Positions 35,607-44,568 of a DNA stretch of 64,000 nt are shown here, piece after piece. The stretch covers positions 353,387 through 417,386 of the forward strand of contig KE159610.1 in the NCBI GenBank assembly GCA_000403295.2. Direction: 5' to 3'. The first letter of the stretch is position 1, and every line of letters begins with the position of its first letter. A program made the translations under genes and the position numbers. The notes under the pieces are model-generated. The model searched no databases and was not told the DNA's origin. It was given only the letters and a program-made list of their open reading frames with translations. The DNA comes from Lachnospiraceae bacterium M18-1. GTDB lineage: Bacteria; Bacillota; Clostridia; Lachnospirales; Lachnospiraceae.

Positions 35607-37991
35607 CTAAATTTCAATCTTTCCTTCTGTCAGGCCTTCTCCGGAAATTTTCACTGTAATACGCTTGTGATCTTCTGCAGACGGATCTAATTTCAGCACT
35701 GCAAGCGCGTGTCCTTCCCCTGCGGTCGTATCTGGGGTTTCATACCCGCCCTGGTGCCGGGCTCTCAGTCCTCCGAAGCCAAGCAGACAGGCCGGGCCTT
35801 CGATTTCGATATGGAGCGGTGTGGAGGCATCTGCTGTCAGCACGCCCTGTTCGTCCACCACATCCACATTGATAAAGGCCAGTGTGCCGTAGGTTTCCGC
35901 AGATAACTCCAGGGCTGCCGGTTTTCCCGCAGTTCTTAAAGCAGTGCGGCCGATTTCTTTTCCATTTTCATAGGCAACTGCAACCAGTTCTCCTGGCTCG
36001 TATACCGTATGGAACTGTGTCTCAAATGCGGTATCTTTTCCACAGGCCTGTTTTCCAAGGGATTTTCCGTTCTGGAACAGCTCCGCTGTATCGCCTCCCG
36101 CATAGACCTGGATCATGATGGGCTTCCCTTCCTGTCCCTGGTAGGAATAAGAGAAGGTGCAGTCCGTGTAGCACCAGGGTCCGAAATTCCGCGGGATCCC
36201 ATAATTCGCCGGATCTTGTACAGCGATGCAGGGCTGCTTCGTCAGCCCGAATACGATTTCCCGGTAATAAGAGACAGGACGGCGGTTTCCGATGAGGGAA
36301 ATGTCTCCGGCCGGGTTCATGAGATCCGGATATACCGAAGAAACCTCGCCCAGATAATCCCATCCGGTCCAGGTAAAATCTCCGATCACCGCCGGACACC
36401 GGGTGATCGCGTCCCAGTTCTCCGCAATCTGCTTTGGATAGGTCTCGGTCCCCACCATCACCCTGTCCGCATACTTTGCCGCATCCTTCAGATAACGGGA
36501 GGTCATATAGTTATAACCCAGCACGTCCATGGTGGTTTCCAGTTTTTCCAGTATCCCGCTGATGATGGGGTGGGAAACGATGCCCGGCATATCCCTCTCC
36601 ATCGCCGCCATAAAGACATTCACATCTCCGGTTCCGGTATCCGCCTCCCCATGGGTGATGTCGTCCACGATCCGGGCAAGTCCGTCCCCGGCCGCAAATG
36701 CGCCGTTGATCCCGTTGGTCGTATAGCGCGTGGAATCCAGTTCATGAAATTTATCGCTGAGCATCCGGCTGGTCTCAAATCCCTTTTCCGTACAGATCTC
36801 AAAGATTTCATTTCCAGTAGAGTACATGATGACTGACGGGTGATTATAATCTGCATCCACCATATGCCGAAGATCCTGTTCCCAGCTCCGCTCAAAATCA
36901 ATGGCATAGTCGTAACTCACCTTACTCTTGTTCCACACGTCCACCAGTTCGTCCATCACATACATCCCCAAACGGTCGCAGGCATTCAGGAGTGCCTGCG
37001 ACGCCGGGTTATGGGCCGAGCGAATGGCATTGAAGCCTGCTTCTTTCAGTCGTTTCACCCGGCGGTACTCATAATCCTCATAGGTGGCTGCTCCCAGGAG
37101 CCCCTGGTCGTGATGGACACACGCTCCCCGCAGCTTCACTGTTTTCCCGTTGACGCGCAGGCCGCGGCGGGAATCCAGGGAAAGCTTACGGATACCAGAG
37201 GTTACTCTCGTCTCGTCCAGTACCGTTTCCCCTTCCCGGACCGTCAATGTGATCTGATACAGGTTCGGGGAGTCCTCCTCCCACAGCTTCGCCTCGTCTA
37301 TGTATATATTTTTCCGGAAGTCCAGGACCGAACGGCTGTTGATCCTGACCGGATATACCTGGTCCGCAGCCGTCTTTCCTTCTCCGTCCTCCTGCACCCT
37401 GACCGAGAGATCCAATGTTTTCGCGGACAGGCCGTCATTGTGGATCCGGGCGGAGACACAGACCAGAGCACCCTCGGAATCCACATCTATAGTAGTGAAG
37501 CTCAGGCCGTAAGGCTTTACATAAGTTTCCCCGCCATGGAGCAGCCATACATCCCGGTAGATTCCCGCGCCGCTGTACCAACGGCTGCTCCTGGTGCCGC
37601 ATTTTACCGTGACCAGAATCTCATTTTCCTCGCCGTATCTCAGATAATCCCCGGCCTCCACGGTAAAATCCGTATAGCCGTAAGCGCTGCCGCCCACCTT
37701 CGACTGGTTGACAAATACGCTGGCATTCCGGTAAATGCCTTCGAACTGCAGCATCACATGTCCGCCCCGGTATTCCTCGGGTACGAAAAACCGCTTGTAG
37801 TATTTGTATTCGCCTGCGTCAATATTGCCGGTATAGCCTCCATTGGCTGTTCCCTGTTTCTGCTCCTCATGGAACATGGCGTCATGGGGCAGATCCACCC
37901 GGACCGCATCCCGGGGCACCCGGAAAACCAGTTCAAAGGGATCCAGATCCTTCCATACCTTCCATCCCTTGTTCAAATTTATTTTTTTCAT
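35607..37991 (-). CDS. Glycoside hydrolase family 2 enzyme
   Basis: The 794-residue enzyme has the GH2 order: jelly-roll sugar-binding domain (1-165), immunoglobulin-like domain (165-270), barrel (275-590) and C-terminal beta-domains. GFNAIRSAHNPAS and STGNE give acid/base E395, and GTETYP gives nucleophile E516. There is no signal peptide. It could be a beta-galactosidase, beta-glucuronidase or related enzyme. The ATG at 37991 lies 6 bases after AGGAGG; an upstream in-frame ATG at 38030 lacks a good site. It is the first gene of the leftward locus, with the CCGACATTTTTTC motif 119 bp upstream. Confidence 0.9.
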   Translation of the reverse strand: MKKINLNKGWKVWKDLDPFELVFRVPRDAVRVDLPHDAMFHEEQKQGTANGGYTGNIDAGEYKYYKRFFVPEEYRGGHVMLQFEGIYRNASVFVNQSKVGGSAYGYTDFTVEAGDYLRYGEENEILVTVKCGTRSSRWYSGAGIYRDVWLLHGGETYVKPYGLSFTTIDVDSEGALVCVSARIHNDGLSAKTLDLSVRVQEDGEGKTAADQVYPVRINSRSVLDFRKNIYIDEAKLWEEDSPNLYQITLTVREGETVLDETRVTSGIRKLSLDSRRGLRVNGKTVKLRGACVHHDQGLLGAATYEDYEYRRVKRLKEAGFNAIRSAHNPASQALLNACDRLGMYVMDELVDVWNKSKVSYDYAIDFERSWEQDLRHMVDADYNHPSVIMYSTGNEIFEICTEKGFETSRMLSDKFHELDSTRYTTNGINGAFAAGDGLARIVDDITHGEADTGTGDVNVFMAAMERDMPGIVSHPIISGILEKLETTMDVLGYNYMTSRYLKDAAKYADRVMVGTETYPKQIAENWDAITRCPAVIGDFTWTGWDYLGEVSSVYPDLMNPAGDISLIGNRRPVSYYREIVFGLTKQPCIAVQDPANYGIPRNFGPWCYTDCTFSYSYQGQEGKPIMIQVYAGGDTAELFQNGKSLGKQACGKDTAFETQFHTVYEPGELVAVAYENGKEIGRTALRTAGKPAALELSAETYGTLAFINVDVVDEQGVLTADASTPLHIEIEGPACLLGFGGLRARHQGGYETPDTTAGEGHALAVLKLDPSAEDHKRITVKISGEGLTEGKIEI

Positions 37992-38074
37992 CTCCATCCT
38001 CCTCGTCCGTCTGTACATGTTATGGTTCACACCCTTTGGGTATTCGTCTGTTTATATACTATTCTGCACGATTC

Positions 38075-38122
38075 CCGCAGATTTTTCTACCTCCTATTTT
38101 TATATAAAGCCGACATTTTTTC
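38075..38122 (+). promoter_or_regulatory. CCGACATTTTTTC motif and a weaker copy before the GH2 gene
   Basis: CCGACATTTTTTC at 38110-38122 is identical to the copies at 1122 and 32862. CCGCAGATTTTTCTA at 38075 is a weaker relative 35 bp to the left. They lie upstream of the first gene of the leftward glycoside locus. Confidence 0.5.
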
Positions 38123-38171
38123 TGATGAAGGCAAAGACTCCCGCCTGCGAAATCCGCGCCGAAACCCGGCT

Positions 38172-38252
38172 GCAGCTATTTTCCTTATGCGCGCAGTGCG
38201 AACCCCCAGAGGTTTTTATCTTATAGGAGGCAAAGTTTTCTATAAGATAAAA
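38172..38252. repeat. Diverged inverted copy of the 32.9-kb repeat plus hairpin
   Basis: GCAGCTATTTTCCTTATGCG and the following CGCAGTGCG match the reverse of the tandem copies at 32906-33263. A perfect 13-bp hairpin, TTTTATCTTATAG / CTATAAGATAAAA (38214-38252), follows. The T-run is on the wrong side for a terminator in either direction. Nothing else was seen between 38123 and 38327. Confidence 0.6.
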
Positions 38253-38327
38253 AAAGCCCCTCTCTTCTCGAGAAGGACTCTTTTGATCATCTTTAAAACC
38301 CGGCCTTGCTCAGCCGCATTCCCTATA

Positions 38328-39254
38328 TCACTCATCATCCGTCTGCAGCCACTGCTTCATCTCATCGCCGCACCACACGACCTGATTTCTTCCAAAACGC
38401 TTTGCGTCATACAGCATGGTATCCGCAATGTTCAAATATGTAGGGTATTGCTCACTGTCTACAGGAAGGACCGTGACCCCGCCGATACTGACTGTCACCC
38501 ATTCACCGGCAGACGGAGCGTGAGGAATATGAAGGTCTTCAATCCCCTTCCGGATCTGCTTCATATATTCATAATTGATCCTGGCATCCGCACCCACGAT
38601 AATGGCTACAAACTCTTCTCCACCGTAACGGGCCACAAAGTCTGTTGTACGCCGCAGATAATTAGAAAGAGTATTTGCCACGGAAATGATGACCTTGTCT
38701 CCGGCGGGATGTCCGAATGTATCATTATAGGCCTTGAAGCGGTCAATATCAAACATACAGATGGTAAATGGAATCTTAAGCCGGGCAGCCTCTTTCCATT
38801 TTGCAACGCTGTAAAGGTCATGCCGCCGCCTGTTGGCGATCCCGGTCAGCTGGTCAGTCATGGACTGATGCTCCACCTGCTTCCGATACTTGTACAGCTT
38901 GATATGTGTTGTGACCCTGGCCTGTACGATTACCGGGTGAAATGGCTTGGCAATATAGTCAACCGCTCCCAGTGTAAATCCGCGCTGCTCATTCTGAATG
39001 TCTGAAAGGCTTGTGATCAGGATCACCGGAATACTCCGGGTTATGATCTCTTCCTGCAGCCTTTTCAACAGCATAAACCCATCCATCCCGGGCATCACAA
39101 CATCCAGCAGGATCAGCGAAAAATCCTGGGAGCTCGCATAGCTGAGCCCTTCCTCCGCCGTCTGTGCGATCGTAATATCATAGTCTTCCTCTAAAATTGA
39201 TTTTAACCGGGCCGCCTGGATGGCGCTGTCGTCAACAATCAATATTTTATCCAT
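38328..39254 (-). CDS. Response regulator with GGDEF diguanylate cyclase domain
   Basis: The 308-residue protein has an N-terminal receiver domain (VDDS at 7-10, phospho-acceptor D51, LITS and K near 100). A GGDEF domain with active motif GGEEF follows, preceded five residues earlier by RxxD (RTTD), the inhibitory c-di-GMP site. Phosphorylation would switch on c-di-GMP synthesis. No histidine kinase is adjacent, so the partner is elsewhere. It stands alone on the left strand, with no signal or membrane segment. Confidence 0.92.
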   Translation of the reverse strand: MDKILIVDDSAIQAARLKSILEEDYDITIAQTAEEGLSYASSQDFSLILLDVVMPGMDGFMLLKRLQEEIITRSIPVILITSLSDIQNEQRGFTLGAVDYIAKPFHPVIVQARVTTHIKLYKYRKQVEHQSMTDQLTGIANRRRHDLYSVAKWKEAARLKIPFTICMFDIDRFKAYNDTFGHPAGDKVIISVANTLSNYLRRTTDFVARYGGEEFVAIIVGADARINYEYMKQIRKGIEDLHIPHAPSAGEWVTVSIGGVTVLPVDSEQYPTYLNIADTMLYDAKRFGRNQVVWCGDEMKQWLQTDDE

Positions 39255-39335
39255 ATCAATCTTCCTCCTCTTATGAGTTTACAAAAACAGAGAGGATTTT
39301 GCAACAACTTTTTGCCTTAATTCTTCCAAAACATC

Positions 39336-39950
39336 CTATAAAATATGTTCTTTGATTTCTCTGGTGTCATTTTTGAGTAAATATAAGATTTTTTCGGATT
39401 CTGTTTTAAGCTCTGGAAGGAGTCTGCCGTATTGTTCTGCAATGTGATCCAACAGCCGTTTCTCTCCGCCCGGTCCGAAATCCTCCACCCGCATATTTTC
39501 CCTTGCCAGGAAGTTTTCAAGCGCCTTCCTGTTCTCCCTTTCTCCGCTGCGGACCGACCAATTCCCCAGCTTTGCCTTTACCTTCCTCCCGTTCAGGTAA
39601 TACACTTCCAGCCAGACATATCGTAACCCATGGTGGCGATGGAAGTGGCAGTTCAGTTGGACGATGACGGCCAGTCTTTTAGAAATGGCTGTTCCATCCA
39701 CTACAAGCCAGTTCATGCTTCTGTAGATCGGATGAAATCTGTTCAAAGCCTCGTTAGAAAATTGAACGCGCTGGAAATGTTCTCTTTCCATCAGGCCGTC
39801 CATTTCCTTTTTGGACAGGATCCGGTTCAGGCGCGGCATGGAATGGTACTGGAGCAGGATGTATCTTGCCACCGGCACAGATGAGGCGGCTGTCAGCAGG
39901 CAGATAAAGAGGGTGAATCCGATATCCTCCGCGTCCCATACAACCAGCAT
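39336..39950 (-). CDS. Uncharacterised protein with one N-terminal membrane segment
   Basis: The 204-residue product starts with a hydrophobic stretch (DIGFTLFICLLTAASSVPVARYILLQ, about 9-34) followed by a soluble part rich in Arg, Lys and Glu. I do not recognise a family. The start is uncertain: no good ribosome site precedes the ATG, and the open frame continues a few codons upstream to a TAA. It lies downstream of tRNA-Leu and its terminator, on the same strand. Confidence 0.6.
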   Translation of the reverse strand: MLVVWDAEDIGFTLFICLLTAASSVPVARYILLQYHSMPRLNRILSKKEMDGLMEREHFQRVQFSNEALNRFHPIYRSMNWLVVDGTAISKRLAVIVQLNCHFHRHHGLRYVWLEVYYLNGRKVKAKLGNWSVRSGERENRKALENFLARENMRVEDFGPGGEKRLLDHIAEQYGRLLPELKTESEKILYLLKNDTREIKEHIL

Positions 39951-39992
39951 TCCTGCCAGAATATAGACCTGAAATTACGTTTCCTAACAGAA

Positions 39993-40039
39993 CAAAAAAA
40001 CGGCGCGAAACCCGAACTCCTTATGTTCTGCTTCGCGCC
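39993..40039 (-). terminator. Terminator after tRNA-Leu
   Basis: Read leftward, GGCGCGAA pairs with TTCGCGCC around a 21-base loop and is followed by a run of seven T (complement of 39994-40000). It lies 7 bp beyond the end of the tRNA. Confidence 0.85.
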
Positions 40040-40045
40040 TTCTAA

Positions 40046-40128
40046 TGCGGATGGTGGGACTTGAACCCACACGAGGTCACCCCCGCAAGATTTTGAGTCT
40101 TGTGCGTCTGCCATTCCGCCACATCCGC
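40046..40128 (-). tRNA. tRNA-Leu (CAA)
   Basis: The 83-base gene folds as a class II tRNA: acceptor GCGGATG/CATCCGC, anticodon stem CAAGA/TCTTG around loop CTCAAAA, long variable arm, and T arm GTGGG-TTCAAGT-CCCAC. The discriminator base is A and CCA is not encoded. The anticodon CAA reads TTG. A Rho-independent terminator follows directly. Confidence 0.95.
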
Positions 40129-40209
40129 TCATCTGATCTGAAAAGTTCTTCCTGCTCCCTCTTCAAACCAGAATTAATCTTATCACATCCAAATCATTTT
40201 TGCAATACC

Positions 40210-41478
40210 TTATACCAGTTTTTTTCCAATTTCAAAGCAATCGAAGGTTGCAAAGTAGTCGGCCGGGGTCTCTGCACGGCGGATCAGTTCCACGCTTCCG
40301 TCCTCTTTCAGCAGCAGTTCCGCGGATTTTAGCTTTCCGTTATAGTTATACCCCATGGCAAATCCGTGTGCCCCGGTGTCGTGGATGACCAGATAATCTC
40401 CGGTCTCCACCTCCGGCAGCATCCGGTCGATGGCAAATTTATCGTTATTTTCACATAAGGACCCAGCCACGTCATACTGGTGGTCACAGGGCAGGTCTTC
40501 CTTTCCCATCACCGTAATGTGATGATACGCCCCGTACATGGCCGGACGCATCAGATTGACTGCGCATGCGTCCACGCCGATATATTCCTTGTGGGTGTGC
40601 TTCTCGTGGATGGCCTTTGTGACCAGGCAGCCGTAAGGCCCCATCATATAGCGGCCCAGCTCCGTATAGATCTCCACGTCGCCCATGCCTGCCGGAACCA
40701 GTACCTCCTCATAAACCCGGCGCACGCCTTCCCCGATCTTCCGGATATCGTTGGGCTCCTGGTCCGGCGTATAAGGGATTCCGATCCCGCCAGACAGGTT
40801 GATGAATTTGATATGCACGCCGGTCGCCTTCTGCAGCCGGACTGCCTGCTCAAACAGCACCCTTGCCAGCATCGGATAATAGTCGTTGGTCACCGTATTG
40901 CTGGCGAGAAATGCATGAATCCCAAATTCCTTTGCACCCTTTTCCTTCAATATGCGGAATGCCTCCCCGATCTGTTCGGTGGTCATTCCGTATTTGGAAT
41001 CTCCGGGGTTGTCCATGATATCATTGCTGATCTTAAACAGTCCGCCCGGATTATACCGGCAGCTGATGGTCTCCGGGATATGGCCGATGGTTTTTTCCAG
41101 AAATTCAATATGAGTGATGTCATCCAGGTTGATGATGGCACCCAGCCGGTCCGCCAGTTCAAATTCCTCTGCCGGAGTATCGTTGGAGGAGAACATGATG
41201 TCCGCCCCTCTTGCACCGATCGCGTCGGACAGCATCAGCTCCGTGTAGGAAGAACAGTCGCAGCCGCAGCCATATTCCTGCAGGATTTGAATCAAAAACG
41301 GGTTCGGCGTAGCTTTTACCGCAAAATATTCCTTATATCCGGGATTCCAGGAAAACGCCTCTTTCAGCGCTTTTACATTTTCCCGGATTCCTTTTTCGTC
41401 ATATAAATGAAATGGAGTCGGATAGGTCTCGGCAATCTTATCTAACTGTTCCTTTGTTACAAATGGAATCTTATTCAT
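40210..41478 (-). CDS. lysA: Diaminopimelate decarboxylase
   Basis: The 422-residue fold-type III PLP enzyme makes lysine from meso-diaminopimelate in the cytoplasm. The PLP lysine is K55 in YFAVKATPNP. LSGGIGIPY and the C-terminal GDYLVIHDTGAHGFAMGYNYNGK are family features, and CENNDKFAIDR carries the conserved partner-subunit residues. GAGGAGAG precedes the ATG by 6 bases. No other lysine gene is adjacent. The sequence belongs to the clostridial variant lacking the long insert of E. coli LysA. No lysine riboswitch is apparent upstream. Confidence 0.88.
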   Translation of the reverse strand: MNKIPFVTKEQLDKIAETYPTPFHLYDEKGIRENVKALKEAFSWNPGYKEYFAVKATPNPFLIQILQEYGCGCDCSSYTELMLSDAIGARGADIMFSSNDTPAEEFELADRLGAIINLDDITHIEFLEKTIGHIPETISCRYNPGGLFKISNDIMDNPGDSKYGMTTEQIGEAFRILKEKGAKEFGIHAFLASNTVTNDYYPMLARVLFEQAVRLQKATGVHIKFINLSGGIGIPYTPDQEPNDIRKIGEGVRRVYEEVLVPAGMGDVEIYTELGRYMMGPYGCLVTKAIHEKHTHKEYIGVDACAVNLMRPAMYGAYHHITVMGKEDLPCDHQYDVAGSLCENNDKFAIDRMLPEVETGDYLVIHDTGAHGFAMGYNYNGKLKSAELLLKEDGSVELIRRAETPADYFATFDCFEIGKKLV

Positions 41479-41605
41479 GGATGCTCTCTCCTCATTGTTT
41501 TGTATTTACACTTTTCCAGTTTATCTTGCTAAAGGATTATTTACAGAAACACTATAATCGCTAACCCGAGAATTGTCAACCCAAAGTTATATTTATTTAA
41601 CACCT

Positions 41606-41702
41606 ATATGCGTTATTGGTGTAGTGTCTCATTCACTTTCAGTCTCATAACGCATATGGCATCCAGCCCTCTGCCAAAACCGGCTTTTAACAGGCTGGAT
41701 GC
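41606..41702. other. Two nested inverted repeats downstream of spoIVA
   Basis: ATATGCGTTAT (41606-41616) and ATAACGCATAT (41647-41657) are perfect 11-bp arms 30 bp apart. Directly after lies a second pair, GCATCCAGCC (41659-41668) and GGCTGGATGC (41693-41702). The second hairpin starts 19 bp after the spoIVA stop and may terminate it, though a T-run is missing. The first lies in the control region of lysA. Confidence 0.55.
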
Positions 41703-41721
41703 ATAACAATCCGCGGCCGGA

Positions 41722-43194
41722 TCAGATGATGATGCACACCAGCCCCCCATTGCTGTCATTGACGATCTTCTGCATGGTATCCTGAAGCTTCACCTGACTC
41801 TCGTCATTGATCATAGTGATCTTATTACGCATGCCGTCCATCACCAGCTCTTCGATGGATTTTCCGAAAATATTGGTCCCCCAGACGCCCTCTTCCGTTT
41901 CGCTCTCCGCCTTGATATACTCCACCAGATCCTGGGCCTGTTTCTCGCTTCCCACAATGGGGGCGATCTCCGTCTCAATATTGGCCCGGATCATATGGAT
42001 GGACGGTGCTTCGGAATGAATCTTCACACCAAACTTGTTGCCCTGCTTGATGATCATGGGCTCCTCCAGGGCAATCTCCTCCTTCTTCGGACTCACCACC
42101 CCGTAGCCTTTCATCTTCACATCCGCAAACGCGTCCTTGATCTGGGTATACTCCTCCTTCATAGAGGCCAGTTCCTTCATCACAGAGATCAGCTCATACT
42201 CTCCCTGGATCTGGGTTCCGGTCAGTTCGCTTAAGACTTCATAATAGAACTGTTCCGCAAACCGGATCAGGATACGGATCTTTCCGGTATCCATCTCAAT
42301 CTTGTCGACCAGAATTTTTTCTATGTATGGACTATCTACCTCTGGAATCCCGGATGTGACGCTTCGGATATCATCCAGCTCCGTCATCATGAACTTCACG
42401 GCGGCCAGCAGATCCTGCTTGATGCGGTGCTCCCTGGAAAGCATTTCCACCCACTTGGGAACAAAAAATTCCACCTCAGAAATAGGAAATTCATACAATA
42501 CCTGGCGCATGATATTATTCACATCATCTTCCTTAAGCTGCTCACAGTTCACAGGAAGCACGGCAGTCCCGTATTTTTCCTCCATGGCTGTCTGAAGGGC
42601 TTTGGCTTCATCTGTATAGGGTTTCGTGCAGTTCAGCAAAATAATAAATGGTTTCCCGATGGACTGCAGTTCCTGAATCGTCCGTTCCTCCGCAGCCACA
42701 TAATTTTCCCGAGGCAGGTCGCAGATGCTGCCATCCGTCGTAACCACCAGGCCGATGGTCGCGTGGTCGTGGATCACCTTCTGTGTCCCGATGGCCGCCG
42801 CTTTCGTAAACGGGATCTCGTATTCAAACCAGGGTGTCTTCACCTGACGCTCCGTGTCGTTCTCGATGTGTCCGGATGCCCCCTCCACCATAAATCCCAC
42901 GCAGTCTATGAGCCGGATCTTTACCTCCACATCCTCCGAGAGCTGGATGGACGCCGCGTCTTTCGGGACAAATTTCGGCTCAGTTGTCATGATCGTTGTA
43001 CCGGATGCCGACTGGGGCAGCTCATCCTTCGTGCGTTCCCTGCTGTTTTCATCGGCCATGTTGGGAAGGACCAGCAGGTCCATAAACCGTTTGATAAAGG
43101 TTGACTTGCCTGTCCGAACCGGACCGACCACGCCGATATAGATTTCCCCGTCGGTCCTTGCTTTCATATCCTTGTATAACTGAAATGAATCCAT
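41722..43194 (-). CDS. spoIVA: Stage IV sporulation protein A
   Basis: The 490-residue spore-coat basement ATPase polymerises on the outer forespore membrane. The Walker A GPVRTGKS is at 24-31; VGFMVEGASGH and the long central and C-terminal regions (ending in GGLVCIII) match the family, whose last residues anchor it to SpoVM. The true start is the ATG at 43194 after AAGGGGG, not the upstream one. It should be transcribed in the mother cell under sigma-E. Its presence shows that the organism forms, or descends from formers of, endospores. Confidence 0.97.
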   Translation of the reverse strand: MDSFQLYKDMKARTDGEIYIGVVGPVRTGKSTFIKRFMDLLVLPNMADENSRERTKDELPQSASGTTIMTTEPKFVPKDAASIQLSEDVEVKIRLIDCVGFMVEGASGHIENDTERQVKTPWFEYEIPFTKAAAIGTQKVIHDHATIGLVVTTDGSICDLPRENYVAAEERTIQELQSIGKPFIILLNCTKPYTDEAKALQTAMEEKYGTAVLPVNCEQLKEDDVNNIMRQVLYEFPISEVEFFVPKWVEMLSREHRIKQDLLAAVKFMMTELDDIRSVTSGIPEVDSPYIEKILVDKIEMDTGKIRILIRFAEQFYYEVLSELTGTQIQGEYELISVMKELASMKEEYTQIKDAFADVKMKGYGVVSPKKEEIALEEPMIIKQGNKFGVKIHSEAPSIHMIRANIETEIAPIVGSEKQAQDLVEYIKAESETEEGVWGTNIFGKSIEELVMDGMRNKITMINDESQVKLQDTMQKIVNDSNGGLVCIII

Positions 43195-43382
43195 AAAAAT
43201 ACCCCCTTGTTCTGCTGATAACAATGTATGCAGAAAAAAAGAGGGGTATGATTAAATCCAAAAATATGCTATACTTTTTTTCATAACAGGCCCTGATGAA
43301 TCATCGGATTGTAACATCTCACGGAATGATCCGATATCTTATTTACAGGAAATATATATAAACGCAGGAAAGGAATCCAGAT

Positions 43383-44474
43383 ATGAATGCTGTTTTTTCT
43401 AAAATATCAGAAGAACTGGAACATCGCCATGACCTGATGCTCGTCACCATCACTTCAAAAAGCGGCTCTTCGCCCCGGGGCGCCGGCGCCCAGATGCTTG
43501 TCGGAGAAAGCGGGCGTCTCTGCGGCACCATCGGCGGCGGCGCGGTGGAGCACCGTTCGGAAGAGACGGCGCAAACGCTGCTGCAAAAACGGCGTTCCGG
43601 GGAATGCTGCTTCTCTCTCCGGGAGCAGACAGAAAGCAATCCCGGGATGGTCTGCGGCGGAGAGGTCTCTGTTTTTTTCCAATATATTGATTCGGCCGCG
43701 GAGGAATGGAAGCAGCTTGTCTCCCGTGTGCTCGTCATGCTCTGCGCCCATCAGCCGGGGCTTCTTGTGCTGCATATGGACGGTTCCTTTCCCGCACTGC
43801 TGGATGGGAACGGCAGACCGGTTCCCGGCATATATCCGGAAAATGCCGCATCCTCTCATGTATCTGAACTGGCTGCGGAATCTCCCACACCGTCCCGAAC
43901 CGGCGATGCCCTGCCGCCTTCCGACATGAAATGCATAAAGACAAAGGCTTCCTTTACGATGCCCCTTCCGGTACAGGACCGTGCCGTGATCTTCGGCGGC
44001 GGGCACTGTACCCAGGCGCTGGCGCCTGTGCTGAGCAGGATTGGTTTCCGCATCACCGTCATTGACAACAGACCAGCACTTTCCCGACCGGAGCTGTTTC
44101 CGGAGGCGGAAACCGTCCTCTGCGGCGATTATTTTCACATTGCAGATTATATGGACCTCACTCCGGCTGATTATGTGGTGGTCATGACCAACGGCCACAC
44201 TCATGATTTTGACGTATTGCGCCAGGTCCTGCAAAATCCTCCTGCCTATGTGGGCGTCATCGGCTCCCGCCGAAAAACGGCCTTTGTGAATCAAAAGCTT
44301 CTCGAATGCGGTATCGAAAAGGACGTCCTGGCCCGGGTACACGCTCCGATCGGCACGGCCATCAAGGCGGTGACGCCGGAAGAGATCGCCGTCAGCATTG
44401 CCGGGGAAATGATCTACGAACGGGCGCTTCTGCGGGAAGCCCGCGGGATACAGACGCATGGCTGCCCCATGTAA
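43383..44474 (+). CDS. XdhC/CoxI-family molybdenum hydroxylase maturation protein
   Basis: The 363-residue protein has the XdhC N-domain (SSPRGAGAQMLV, GTIGGGAVEH) and a C-terminal Rossmann domain (VIFGGGHCTQALAPVLSRIGF, then YVGVIGSRRK). Members insert or sulfurate the molybdenum cofactor of xanthine dehydrogenase-type enzymes. No hydroxylase genes are in the window, so the partner is encoded elsewhere, or the protein belongs to the selenium-dependent variant. It is convergent with gpsA, with a shared terminator. The ribosome site AAAGGAATCC precedes the ATG. Confidence 0.88.
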   Translation: MNAVFSKISEELEHRHDLMLVTITSKSGSSPRGAGAQMLVGESGRLCGTIGGGAVEHRSEETAQTLLQKRRSGECCFSLREQTESNPGMVCGGEVSVFFQYIDSAAEEWKQLVSRVLVMLCAHQPGLLVLHMDGSFPALLDGNGRPVPGIYPENAASSHVSELAAESPTPSRTGDALPPSDMKCIKTKASFTMPLPVQDRAVIFGGGHCTQALAPVLSRIGFRITVIDNRPALSRPELFPEAETVLCGDYFHIADYMDLTPADYVVVMTNGHTHDFDVLRQVLQNPPAYVGVIGSRRKTAFVNQKLLECGIEKDVLARVHAPIGTAIKAVTPEEIAVSIAGEMIYERALLREARGIQTHGCPM

Positions 44475-44476
44475 TC

Positions 44477-44563
44477 AAAGAACCGTATGGATAGAAATCC
44501 GGATATCCTGCGCCTTCCTCAGTCAGCACGCAAAATGCACAGATTACTTTCATACGGTTCTTT
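44477..44563. terminator. Bidirectional hairpin between xdhC-like gene and gpsA
   Basis: A perfect 13-bp inverted repeat, AAAGAACCGTATG (44477-44489) and CATACGGTTCTTT (44551-44563), lies between the two convergent stops. It has T at its right end and A at its left end, so it could stop transcription from both sides. Confidence 0.7.
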
Positions 44564-44568
44564 CTAAA

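Noticed and set aside
38214..38252. Terminator of the GGDEF gene or GH2 locus
   Set aside because: The T-run precedes and the A-run follows the stem in both reading directions, which does not fit an intrinsic terminator.
36840..39005. 721-codon rightward frame opposite the GH2 gene and the GGDEF regulator
   Set aside because: It crosses two proven leftward genes and an intergenic repeat, and its protein has no family features.
41479..41605. Lysine riboswitch before lysA
   Set aside because: The expected conserved core and multiple helices of the lysine aptamer are not visible upstream of the start.
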